Shown here one piece after another: positions 38,001 to 44,977 of a stretch of DNA of 64,000 nucleotides. Source of the DNA: Paenibacillus etheri (GTDB taxonomy: Bacteria; Bacillota; Bacilli; Paenibacillales; Paenibacillaceae). The notes beneath the pieces were generated by a model, which searched no databases, was not told where the DNA came from, and saw only the letters and a list, made by a program, of their open reading frames with translations. A program made the translations under genes and the position numbers. The stretch lies in the NCBI RefSeq assembly GCF_001012825.1, contig NZ_LCZJ02000012.1, forward strand, positions 189,232 to 253,231. The letters are read 5' to 3'. Each line of letters begins with the position of its first letter. Within the stretch, counting starts at the first letter, position 1.

Positions 38001-39872
38001 CTGGCTGCTTTCACAGCCAAATTGCAAAAAACAATCACTGACAAAGCTCTGAACTATATTCCGGCATCTGTCGTGCAAAGTAATGATGAGAACCGGATGA
38101 AAGACTCCCGGGATGCCAACTGGGCTTCTATGTTCCTGTTTGGAAGATGGCTGTGGGATGGATATTTGTTTGGAGCGAACCAGCCAGAGGACAATATCAA
38201 CCTGACGATGCTCGACGACACATACACCTATGGTATGGAGCGACGTGTTAACGAAGGGACAACAGATTCTCCGTATAACTTCGGAGGTTATCCTCATGGT
38301 TTCTACTCCAGTGCTTATAATGCCGGTTACGGAAGCTCCGCGCTTCGCGGTGAGAAGTACAGAGACATGGGAATTAAAGCTTACGAGTTTATGATTGAAA
38401 ATTCCATGAGTGGACCGTTCAGCTGGTGGGAAGGTGTTGCTTACCCTGCTGCAGAATCCAGCCCTTGGACGGCAGTCAATGATGAACTTGGTGTTCGTAA
38501 TACGCCTGGCGGTGGCGGATCGGCCCAGCATATGTGGGGGCAGGCCGTTAACTCGAAGGTATTGGTGGACTCGCTGATCACTGAGCGTATCTATGATCAG
38601 AACACAAAATACGAAATTATTGTGGGCCGTGGTATTCCTAAAGAGTGGGTTACGGATGCCGATAAGAACAACAATGTGGTAGCAGATGTTCAGAACTATC
38701 CTGCATTCCAAGGCGGAAGAGTAGGATACAATGTGGTAAGAACAGCAAACCAGCTTGTGTTTACATTTACGACCAGTCTGAAGCAGGCCAAAGCTGATAC
38801 GAGCAATGCACAAATCAGCATTCAATTGCCTAGTATGGTTAATAACATTCTGAAGGCTTCCGAGGGTGTTGTAGACAATGTCAAAGGTATCGTTACCGTT
38901 CCGCTCAATACAAAAACGGTGGCCATAACTTTGAGTGATCTGCCTAAGCCTGCCGATGTCGACCTTGATAGGGAGGATCTTGCCATTGGATTCGCTACCG
39001 GCGACTCTAGTGAATCGGTAACCCAAAACGTGGTGTTGCCAACGGAAGGAAAGCGCGGTAGCTTAATTACTTGGTCCTCAAGTGAGACGAATATAATTTC
39101 GAATACCGGTAAGGTGAAACGCCCATCCGTTTCTACTCAAGTGACGTTGAAAGCAACTTTGGAAAAAGACGGCGTTCAGGTTCAGAAGACGTTTGTCTTA
39201 ACGGTAATCAAGGCAAATGACGATTCGGGCAATAACGAAAAAGACGGAAACAATGGTAACAACGGTAACAACGGAAACAATGGTAACAACGGTAACAATA
39301 ACAACAACGGTAACAATGGTAACAACGGAAATTCGGTTAACCCGCCGAAGTTTACGGACATCTCTAATCACTGGGCACTCGATTCTATTGTTACCGCAGT
39401 AGAACGTGGAATTATCAAGGGTTATGAAGACGGAACATTCCGTCCGAATGCTGTGGTGAACCGCAGTGAGCTGATGGTTATGCTTGGCCGTGCGTTGAAA
39501 CTCCCGCAGGCGGACACAACTCTTCCGTTTGAAGATGCATCTAGCATTCCGGCATGGGCGAAATCTTACATCTCCAGTGCAGTCAAATCCGGACTTATTA
39601 AGGGATATGAGGATAATTCTTTCCGCCCTGACGGTAAAGTGACCCGGATTGAATTCGTAGCGCTGGTTGCGCGGGCACTCGATTTGAAGAGCGGTACGAA
39701 GGCAACCTTGCCTTTTACTGATGCTGATCAAATTCCTGCCTGGGGAAAAGATTATGCAGTAGCGGCATATGAGGCAGGTCTGATCCAAGGCAAAGGTAAT
39801 GACCGATTTGCTCCAAATGATCCGGTGACGAGAGCGGAAGCGGTGACCCTGCTTTTGAGAATGTCTAAATAA
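35031..39872 (+). CDS. SLH-anchored multidomain extracellular protein with an unassigned, catalytic-looking central domain
   Basis: A 1613-residue exported protein. Signal peptide about 1-31; beta-sandwich region about 32-225; FIVAR-like helical hairpin about 230-290; second beta-sandwich about 295-455; two more FIVAR-like units about 460-590. A large domain at about 595-1300 is followed by an atrophied bacterial Ig-like domain (about 1305-1395), an Asn/Gly linker, and three SLH modules (about 1438-1613). The central domain has the helical alternation and Trp/Asp-rich loops of an (alpha/alpha)6 glycosidase barrel: ARLYSHDTIGIVVQL, VDPNLFWDANWKLPWTYA, DSRDANWASMFLFGRWLW, WWEGVAYPAAESSPW. I cannot place it in a named GH family. 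Its position after the binding protein of a GH65-type locus suggests it feeds that pathway at the cell surface. Confidence 0.75.
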   Translation: MKRSLNSVISKIVLMCLFITSIGPVYSIQAASAPKINEGVVNGEFPLNLTQTGDIDWLHFKADNLNQLQRIQKAGPNSVTFSVYGDTATEGKLNRGSDADYMSYTWNNGMPGFEYGLKDTGTGLFYPKSSRDKGSYNNVGWDIEVAAQPQDSTLVFGLGLWQADVDLNIYTDDVLSVTRNVYGDSVSKNYKYQVNVPANVKLKIEGRLTKVVAKNGNISFSGLALSSKALADKLALQNEYNRVSNMTQGLYTNETWQVLVNTLAAAKLVLNRTEATQPEVDSAINALVAAQVGLVKRESNIVIDFTDKAFKEYTFGAKTDQQDRYQTFTVKEAVDMKYVQVNVKRYKEPVSDLIIKLYAANSEGLPTGDPLVQTTVDKNRIVDGGLTTAELSYSLLKDTRYALVLTQQERGSGEYRWVIMSKNFESQKESFGKSTSGVFKAEASLGTGIMRIVKEGNVDRAPLQGLIEELKQYNRQLYTLQSWSSLEIALSSAHERLNDVDVKQEELDTALNQVQTAFKNLVLSTNLDVMAKQMETISQAALIGYTSQSAEGLQQAIQEAKALNPGATEHERIKAYSKVLNALDGLQLELKYQYELNPKMTAGFGFEGDKNATLAFLDGSYQIGGTRPMQNGFVATKQIVTFGATNTSGIKWYNAEGYLPVFINEFAKDNMDYKIESFGNKQTVESKDYVINYSRMTVTNHSDETRLLPVVSVNLVPMNQAANEVYTIKPGETVIREFAIEGDKYEYFDAGKTSFTSLTREQVSKLGTFDGNYSEMKSYWNNRLSTVVDIDLPNKELVNAFKAGYIYNMIIKDGNYLHVGENGYARLYSHDTIGIVVQLIQSGDFAHAKEYLKSIPLTGGINIETGQVDPNLFWDANWKLPWTYAVYLSKTGDTSIFDEMMKADDGSEGSVFDKRVKFGARSIESDRAGDGRIMKETKAIDSLGYWTIDNYSALTGLASYEYIARELYKVKGHESYLAEAEWAKAQYEDLLAAFTAKLQKTITDKALNYIPASVVQSNDENRMKDSRDANWASMFLFGRWLWDGYLFGANQPEDNINLTMLDDTYTYGMERRVNEGTTDSPYNFGGYPHGFYSSAYNAGYGSSALRGEKYRDMGIKAYEFMIENSMSGPFSWWEGVAYPAAESSPWTAVNDELGVRNTPGGGGSAQHMWGQAVNSKVLVDSLITERIYDQNTKYEIIVGRGIPKEWVTDADKNNNVVADVQNYPAFQGGRVGYNVVRTANQLVFTFTTSLKQAKADTSNAQISIQLPSMVNNILKASEGVVDNVKGIVTVPLNTKTVAITLSDLPKPADVDLDREDLAIGFATGDSSESVTQNVVLPTEGKRGSLITWSSSETNIISNTGKVKRPSVSTQVTLKATLEKDGVQVQKTFVLTVIKANDDSGNNEKDGNNGNNGNNGNNGNNGNNNNNGNNGNNGNSVNPPKFTDISNHWALDSIVTAVERGIIKGYEDGTFRPNAVVNRSELMVMLGRALKLPQADTTLPFEDASSIPAWAKSYISSAVKSGLIKGYEDNSFRPDGKVTRIEFVALVARALDLKSGTKATLPFTDADQIPAWGKDYAVAAYEAGLIQGKGNDRFAPNDPVTRAEAVTLLLRMSK

Positions 39873-39905
39873 GAACAGATGGTAACAATCTTGGATTAGA
39901 ATATA

Positions 39906-39950
39906 AAAACAGAGGTTTTGCGCATAATACGCAAGGCCTCTGTTTTTTTA
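39906..39950 (+). terminator. Terminator after the SLH enzyme gene
   Basis: AAAACAGAGG..TTGCG (39906-39922) pairs with CGCAA..CCTCTGTTTT (39930-39946), followed by further T residues. It ends the carbohydrate locus. Confidence 0.85.
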
Positions 39951-40027
39951 TGTCAATACACATAGGGGAGATGCCAAATTATGGAGTGCCCATTTTGGTA
40001 TGCCTGGATAGTCTGCTATACTTTCTG

Positions 40028-40041
40028 TGGTAGCGCTTGCT
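40028..40041 (+). promoter_or_regulatory. Weak cre-like site upstream of aldo/keto reductase
   Basis: TGGTAGCGCTTGCT matches the core of the CcpA consensus (TG, A, CG, T, C positions) with two or three deviations. It lies 65 bases before the reductase start. Confidence 0.3.
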
Positions 40042-40105
40042 TCTGAAGTGTGAATTTTGGTTAAGTAAGGTTAACGAAATAACAATAAGCTTGGAGGGTT
40101 AAGCA

Positions 40106-40942
40106 ATGAGTGAATTGAATGCACCGTTCTCGGGAGGTCCGACTTTAAATGATGGAGTGACCATGCCGTGGCTAGGCCTTGGCGTGTATCAGACTAAAGA
40201 TGGGGAAGAGGTTATTCACGCGGTCAAGACCGCAGTGGAGCTTGGATATCGCAGTATTGATACAGCTGCTGGTTACAATAACGAAGAAGGTGTAGGTCAG
40301 GCTATTCGTGAATGTGGAGTGGCCCGTGATGAACTGTTTATTACGACGAAAGTGCGCAACCCTGATCAAGGCTATGAATCAACTCTGAAAGCGTTCGAAG
40401 TTAGCCGGCGAAAGCTGGGGCTGGAATATATAGATTTGTATCTCATACATTGGCCGGTGGCAGGAAAGTATCGGGAGACATGGAAAGCGCTGATTCATCT
40501 GCAAAAGGAAGGTCTCATCAAATCTATCGGTGTGAGCAATTTTCAGATTCATCATCTGAAGGATATCATCGAGGACACTAGCGTGGTTCCAGTGGTGAAT
40601 CAGGTGGAATTCCATCCGCTATTGACTCAGCGCGAGTTGCTGAAGTATGCCAATGAGCAAGGAATCCAGCTTGAAGCTTGGAGTCCGCTAATGCAAGGAA
40701 ACTTAGATCTACCCCTCCTTAAAGAGCTGGCTGGAAAGTATGGTAAGACCCCTGCTCAAATTGTACTGCGCTGGGATTTGCAGCAAGGCGTCATTACGAT
40801 TCCAAAATCGGTACATGCGGATCGAATCAAGGAGAATGCGGGTTTCTTTGACTTCACGTTAAGTGATGAGGATGTTAAAGCCATCGAAGATTTAAATAGA
40901 GACTATCGTTTCGGTCCAGATCCGGACAACTTCAATTTTTAA
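40106..40942 (+). CDS. Aldo/keto reductase (YtbE/YvgN-like)
   Basis: A 278-residue NADPH-dependent reductase of carbonyl compounds, probably a detoxification or general aldehyde reductase. The AKR catalytic tetrad is intact: D52, Y57, K82 and H115 (GYRSIDTAAGYNNE; ITTKVRN; LYLIHWPV). Conserved IKSIGVSNFQIHHL and the late IPKSVHADRIKENAGF cofactor loop are also present. The length is typical of the family-5 group in Firmicutes. Single gene with its own GGAGGG ribosome site and a following hairpin. Confidence 0.93.
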   Translation: MSELNAPFSGGPTLNDGVTMPWLGLGVYQTKDGEEVIHAVKTAVELGYRSIDTAAGYNNEEGVGQAIRECGVARDELFITTKVRNPDQGYESTLKAFEVSRRKLGLEYIDLYLIHWPVAGKYRETWKALIHLQKEGLIKSIGVSNFQIHHLKDIIEDTSVVPVVNQVEFHPLLTQRELLKYANEQGIQLEAWSPLMQGNLDLPLLKELAGKYGKTPAQIVLRWDLQQGVITIPKSVHADRIKENAGFFDFTLSDEDVKAIEDLNRDYRFGPDPDNFNF

Positions 40943-40958
40943 ATCATTGCAAATACAA

Positions 40959-40997
40959 CCAAACAGCAAGCCACCGATGTGGGGACTTGCTGTTTGG
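40959..40997. terminator. Hairpin between convergent reductase and asnB genes
   Basis: CCAAACAGCAAG (40959-40970) and CTTGCTGTTTGG (40986-40997) are perfectly complementary with a 15-base loop. T tracts are poor on both sides, so termination may be moderate. Confidence 0.6.
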
Positions 40998-41030
40998 CTT
41001 GTCGCTTACCACTTATTTTTGTCTAAGCGC

Positions 41031-42875
41031 TTATTGAATAGAGACATTGTATTTACGTAGCCAGAGATCTACTTGGGCGAGATAAGCAAACAGCTGAGGA
41101 CCGGACATGAGCTGGCCAAACCAAGGCAAATTGGTGGAGGATTCTGGAGAAGCGGCGATTTCACGGATTTTGGCAGCATCAATTAAAGGAAGTATAGGCG
41201 AATTAGTGTCATCTAGAATGTTCAATACTTGTGTTCGTACTGCGTTTAAATAGGCTGGATTGTGGGTTTTGGGGTAAGGACTTTTTTTACGATATAGCAC
41301 ATCGTCGGGAAGAATGCCTTCCAGTGCTTTGCGCAAAATCCCTTTTTCACGACCGTTCAAGTTCTTGATTTCCCAAGGAATATTAAAGACATATTGAACG
41401 AGGCGATGATCACAATAAGGAACACGTACCTCTAATCCAGCGCCCATGCTCATTCGGTCCTTACGATCGAGGAGAGTAGGCATGAAGCGGGTGATGTTTA
41501 GATAGGACATTACGCGCATTTGTGCTTGTTTGTCTGTCTCCCCATCCAATTTTGGAACTTCTGCTACTGCATCACTGTATCTGTCACCCAAATATTCCAG
41601 CGGCCGAATCCATTCATTAACTTCAGGGGATAATAGACTCGCACGCATCTTAGGAGCAACTGACCAAGGGAAAGTGCCTGAGGAGAGCAACTCCTCCCGA
41701 TGAAACCAAGGATATCCGCCAAAAATCTCATCGGCAGCTTCGCCGGAAATGGCTACAGTAGCATTCTTTTTAATCTCGCGGCAAAATAAATACAAAGAAG
41801 AGTCTACATCGGTCATCCCAGGTAAATCTCGTGTATACAGCGCATTATCAAGTGCTTCTACAAGCTCCGGCGTATCAAATGAGATATACTGGTGGTTCGT
41901 ATTTAATTCATCGACCATTCGCTTAATCCACGGTCCGTCTGCTCCGGGCTGAAAAGTATGGCTCTTAAAGTGCTTGTCGTTATCGACATAATCGACAGAA
42001 TACGTATCCACTCGTCCCTGACCATTTCGGTTGTAGTAATCGACGGCAAGTGCCGTTAGCGCACTGGAATCCAGCCCTCCCGACAAGAGTGAGCAGACAG
42101 GAACATCTGAGACCAGTTGACGTTCGAGCGTATCCTGCAGCAGTTCACGAACCTTAGCGGCTGTCTCTGCTTCATTGTCAGTGTGTTTTGCACTTTCCAG
42201 CTTCCAGTAAGCGTAACTGCGTAAACCTTCGCGGCTATAGATCATGGCATGCCCCGGACGAAGCTCCTGCATATCTTTGTAAACACCGTGTCCGGGTGTA
42301 CGAGCTGGACCGATAATAAAGATTTCCGCTAGTCCTTCGGGACCTACGACTGGCTGTACCTTGGGGTGCTGCAGCAGCGCCTTAGGCTCTGAGCCGAAAA
42401 CTAAGACATCATCCACCTTACTATAGAATAGGGGCTTCACACCTAAGCGGTCACGTGCAAAAAAGACCTGATCCCGAAGACCGTCCCACACAGCAAAGGC
42501 AAAGATTCCATTGAGCTTCTCTGCACAATCCGGTCCCCATTCGATATAGGCATGCAGCAGAACCTCGGTGTCACATTGGGTACGAAATTGATGCCCCCGC
42601 TGCTTAAGTTCTTGTTTAAGCTCGGGTGCGTTATATAATTCGCCGTTGTAGACAATCGCATATACCTGTTCCTCATGGCGGGTGATCATAGGCTGCGCGC
42701 CGTTTTCTGGATCGATAACGCTAAGTCTGCGGTGACCGAATGCGCAGGGACCTGAAATCCAAGTTCCAGCTGCATCGGGTCCGCGGTTTGCTAAAGTTTC
42801 AGTCATTTTGACCAGCAACTGCGAGTGCTGCGTGAGATCTCCGCGCCACTGGATAAATCCGGTTATTCCGCACAT
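41031..42875 (-). CDS. asnB: Asparagine synthase (glutamine-hydrolysing)
   Basis: A 614-residue two-domain enzyme that makes asparagine from aspartate, ATP and glutamine. An N-terminal Ntn glutaminase begins MCGITGF, with Cys2 as nucleophile after Met removal, plus RGPDAAGTW, GHRRLSVID and YNGELYN blocks. A C-terminal synthetase domain carries the PP-loop SLLSGGLDSSALTAL (about residues 262-276) and AISGEAADEIFGGY. The length matches the AsnO/AsnH-type Bacillus enzymes, one of which acts in sporulation; which form this is cannot be settled here. Preceded on its strand by an AGAGAGG-like site; monocistronic. Confidence 0.95.
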   Translation of the reverse strand: MCGITGFIQWRGDLTQHSQLLVKMTETLANRGPDAAGTWISGPCAFGHRRLSVIDPENGAQPMITRHEEQVYAIVYNGELYNAPELKQELKQRGHQFRTQCDTEVLLHAYIEWGPDCAEKLNGIFAFAVWDGLRDQVFFARDRLGVKPLFYSKVDDVLVFGSEPKALLQHPKVQPVVGPEGLAEIFIIGPARTPGHGVYKDMQELRPGHAMIYSREGLRSYAYWKLESAKHTDNEAETAAKVRELLQDTLERQLVSDVPVCSLLSGGLDSSALTALAVDYYNRNGQGRVDTYSVDYVDNDKHFKSHTFQPGADGPWIKRMVDELNTNHQYISFDTPELVEALDNALYTRDLPGMTDVDSSLYLFCREIKKNATVAISGEAADEIFGGYPWFHREELLSSGTFPWSVAPKMRASLLSPEVNEWIRPLEYLGDRYSDAVAEVPKLDGETDKQAQMRVMSYLNITRFMPTLLDRKDRMSMGAGLEVRVPYCDHRLVQYVFNIPWEIKNLNGREKGILRKALEGILPDDVLYRKKSPYPKTHNPAYLNAVRTQVLNILDDTNSPILPLIDAAKIREIAASPESSTNLPWFGQLMSGPQLFAYLAQVDLWLRKYNVSIQ

Positions 42876-43020
42876 GATGGTTCATCCTCTCTTATTGTGC
42901 GATTGTTGTCCTTACTTTTTTGCCAAGTAATACAGATATATGCCGAAGGAAGGCATAAAATGTATGTCCTTATCCGAACACTAGGGGAGAGAGGAATTTG
43001 CCAGGAGGGAAGGATGACAG

Positions 43021-43377
43021 GTGTATTATATTAAAGATGCCAAGATTCGCAGAATGATGGAGTATGACGGTGCACCTTGTGCAGAAGTAGGTGTGTTGCC
43101 AGGTGCTGTTAGTGATCCTGCGCTTTTGGTGTATATCGTAGAAGATCAACGCGAGGAAGGATATGATATTGTCCGTATTCTCACTAACGACGCTGATACT
43201 TCTACCGATTGGTTTGATAACAATATGCATGATGCCTTTAAAGATGTGACTTCGAGCGCGTTTACAGGCAGTATGATTATGACACCAGAAGATGAACGTT
43301 CTAAATTTCAGAGAGAATTAATGACATACGGAGATTTAAAAAAGCAGCTGGAGCAGCATTTTCGGAATCTGGAGTAG
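43021..43377 (+). CDS. Small hypothetical protein
   Basis: A 118-residue soluble, acidic protein beginning with GTG at 43021, preceded by GGAGGGAAGG with good spacing. It contains no membrane segment, signal peptide or known motif. Landmarks are YYIKDAKIRRMMEYDGAP at the start and a charged C-terminal helix (ERSKFQRELMTYGDLKKQLE). It is divergent from asnB and followed by its own terminator, so it appears to be a real single-gene unit. I do not recognise the family. Confidence 0.7.
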   Translation: MYYIKDAKIRRMMEYDGAPCAEVGVLPGAVSDPALLVYIVEDQREEGYDIVRILTNDADTSTDWFDNNMHDAFKDVTSSAFTGSMIMTPEDERSKFQRELMTYGDLKKQLEQHFRNLE

Positions 43378-43388
43378 AATAGAGTAGA

Positions 43389-43436
43389 AACGAGGGTATC
43401 CTTACGCATGAAAATAGCTAGGACACCCTCGTTATT
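43389..43436 (+). terminator. Terminator after the small hypothetical gene
   Basis: AACGAGGGTATCCT (43389-43402) pairs with AGGACACCCTCGTT (43420-43433), one mismatch, and is followed by an AT-rich ATTATT stretch. Confidence 0.65.
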
Positions 43437-43547
43437 ATTAAAACAGGATTATGCTTACTTTTTTTCCAAAATGTTTGATCTTGAAAATTCTGCTGAATAA
43501 GGTATAATAAATATCGTTGCGTCAATACATATCATTAATTCTTATAT

Positions 43548-43620
43548 GTCCCGGTAGCTCAGCTGGATAGAGCATGCGCCTTCTAAGCGCACGGTCAGGG
43601 GTTCGAATCCCTTCCGGGAC
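43548..43620 (+). tRNA. tRNA-Arg (anticodon TCT)
   Basis: A complete cloverleaf. The acceptor stem is GTCCCGG with CCGGGAC, the D arm GCTC..GAGC, and the anticodon arm TGCGC-CTTCTAA-GCGCA with anticodon TCT (reads AGA). The T arm is GGGG-TTCGAAT-CCC. The discriminator is G at 43621 and CCA is not encoded. A hairpin terminator follows within ten bases, and a partial copy of the tRNA 3' end lies 134 bases further on. Confidence 0.95.
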
Positions 43621-43777
43621 GTCAAGTAACAGCCTTCCTTCGGGAGGCTGTTTTTGCGTACAGGGGAAGAGAAGCCCGGGTGGTTCGTCGGAGCAAAAGC
43701 ATCGAAAGGATCAGCTTCGCAGTCAGCCCGAAAGGGCTGCATCCCGCCCGGGACAAGTAACAGCCTTCCTTCGGGAG
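43614..43777. repeat. Direct repeat of tRNA-Arg 3' end plus terminator
   Basis: CCGGGAC followed by AAGTAACAGCCTTCCTTCGG occurs at 43614-43647 (with GTC between the two parts) and again at 43748-43777 (without GTC). The first copy includes the tRNA acceptor 3' strand and its terminator. About 100 bases of REP-like sequence with inverted AGCCCG/CGGGCT-type segments lie between. This is what an attachment-site duplication or an insertion with target duplication would leave. Confidence 0.75.
43629..43655 (+). terminator. tRNA-Arg terminator
   Basis: AACAGCCTTCC, TTCG tetraloop, GGAGGCTGTT, then T residues; one bulged base in the stem. Confidence 0.85.
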
Positions 43778-43824
43778 GGCTACTGAAAAACTAGCCTTTC
43801 TTGGTAAAGGCACGAACACATATC

Positions 43825-43872
43825 AAAAAAACGACTTTCATTCGGAAGAAACTGAATGAAAGTCGTTTTTTT
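43825..43872. terminator. Terminator-like inverted repeat within insertion-sequence debris
   Basis: A 19-bp perfect inverted repeat, AAAAAAACGACTTTCATTC (43825-43843) and GAATGAAAGTCGTTTTTTT (43854-43872), loop of ten bases. It sits downstream of the minus-strand transposase tail and was probably the terminator at the end of that element or of a gene next to it. Confidence 0.75.
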
Positions 43873-43896
43873 TCTCACTATTTACTTAGCTTTGGA

Positions 43897-43989
43897 CTAC
43901 TCCATCAACTTCAAAATTCGTTTTATATTAACAGCGAATGTAGCCATGACTCCCTGAATTTCCATGCCAACCACTCGCATCTCAAAACG
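43897..43989 (-). pseudogene. Transposase C-terminal remnant (probably IS1182/IS4-like)
   Basis: The last 30 codons of a minus-strand frame read RFEMRVVGMEIQGVMATFAV followed by NIKRILKLME and a stop. This is the C-terminal tail pattern (G-x-x-x-V-x-x-x-x-x-x-A-x-N-x-K-R) of IS1182/IS4-type transposases. The rest of the protein is replaced by IS3-type sequence on the other strand. Family assignment is from pattern memory and only moderately sure. Confidence 0.5.
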
Positions 43990-44185
43990 GAAGGACTCTA
44001 TCCTTATGATATCCGAAATATGGATGAGGCACAAAGGAAAATTGAAGATTACATTCGATTTTATAACCAACATCGGCCACAACGAAAGCTAAATAATCTG
44101 CCTTGTCTAGCAGTACATGACGGGGCGAAAGCGACAGCAAGCAAAGCCCAAGACAAAAAGCATCTGTTTACAAACTATCTCTTTT
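43981..44185 (+). pseudogene. IS3-family transposase (OrfB) C-terminal remnant
   Basis: The plus strand encodes HLKTEGLYPYDIRNMDEAQR followed by KIEDYIRFYNQHRPQRKLNN, the conserved end of the IS3/IS150 integrase domain, including the catalytic Glu region (LKTE) and the YNxxRPxxKL motif. The catalytic Asp residues and the whole N-terminal part are missing. After the KLNNL segment the frame degrades and neither of the other frames restores a clean ending. Clearly non-functional and abutting another transposase remnant at about 43985. Confidence 0.85.
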
Positions 44186-44226
44186 GTGCCGACTTAAGCT
44201 CGGCTGTCAAATCGTTTCGTTTATAA

Positions 44227-44977
44227 GCCATTTGTTTATGCATGGCAAGGCAATGGGCACTGGTTTGCTTCAGGGTTAGCTTCCGACATTACTTCACGCG
44301 AAATCGTGACCGTTATAAGGCTGGAATATTAGTTGAATGCAACCGCAATCGGTTGAACTAATTATTCAAGCACTGATTTTGATGTTAAGCCCAATAAATA
44401 AGTGAGTATACCAGCGAAAACTAATGTTTTTAGACTACAATCTTGAGTTTTATGACTAGAACATAATAAAGCGCTTTCATTAAGATTATGATGTACATGT
44501 TCGGTGCTATTCAACAAACGAAAGGGGTGAAGGCATGGACAATAATGCCCGATGATCCTCGTTAATGAGTTGGTGCAAGCAGGATTCGGTTCCCTCTACA
44601 CCAAGACCATCAGCAAGGATCGGAGGTATATTGTATGTAAAATAGAAACAACAACTGTTGACTGCTACCCTGCAACTGTTATTTTTTTGCTAATTAAGAT
44701 GGGTAAGTCGATCTCGAAGGTGAAGAAATCATTTACGGAAGACCTTACGGTAATGGTCAATATTAAACTTGTATGGATTATTGAGTAAGTGTTGTGATGT
44801 TTAATCGGGTAAATATTCTACTTAGTAAACTTGTTGAGTACGGAAGCCTATTTTTTGGCTGATAGTATTGGTGATATTACCAAGTGCAAGATGCAAAATT
44901 AAATGGTGATTGTAAATCACCGAAGGGTAGATAACCAAAGAGAACTATCAAAAAAGACAACAGAGGGAGAGGCGACA
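44227..44977. other. AT-rich stretch without a convincing gene
   Basis: About 750 bases between the transposase debris and the GH85 gene. It contains a 78-codon frame (44552-44788) lacking a proper ribosome site, recognisable domain or good codon use, and a six-codon frame (44534-44554) that does have an AAAGGGG site just upstream. I do not call either a gene. A cre-like site lies at 44466. The rest is probably decayed mobile DNA and the promoter region of the GH85 gene. Confidence 0.5.
44466..44479 (-). promoter_or_regulatory. cre-like catabolite control site upstream of the GH85 gene
   Basis: On the minus strand it reads TGAAAGCGCTTTAT, matching the CcpA consensus TGAAANCGNTTNCA at all but one or two positions; the site is nearly palindromic. 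It lies about 500 bases before the coding start, so its link to that gene is tentative. Confidence 0.5.

Noticed and set aside
37854-39026. 390-codon minus-strand frame inside the SLH enzyme gene
   Set aside because: It lies antisense to a well-supported coding region with clear domains, and shows no motif or ribosome site of its own.
43574-43786. 70-codon frame over the tRNA-Arg gene
   Set aside because: It overlaps the tRNA and its terminator and has no ribosome site.
44552-44788. 78-codon frame before the GH85 gene
   Set aside because: No recognisable domain, poor codon use and no proper ribosome site; the AAAGGGG upstream serves a six-codon frame only. Left as unassigned debris.
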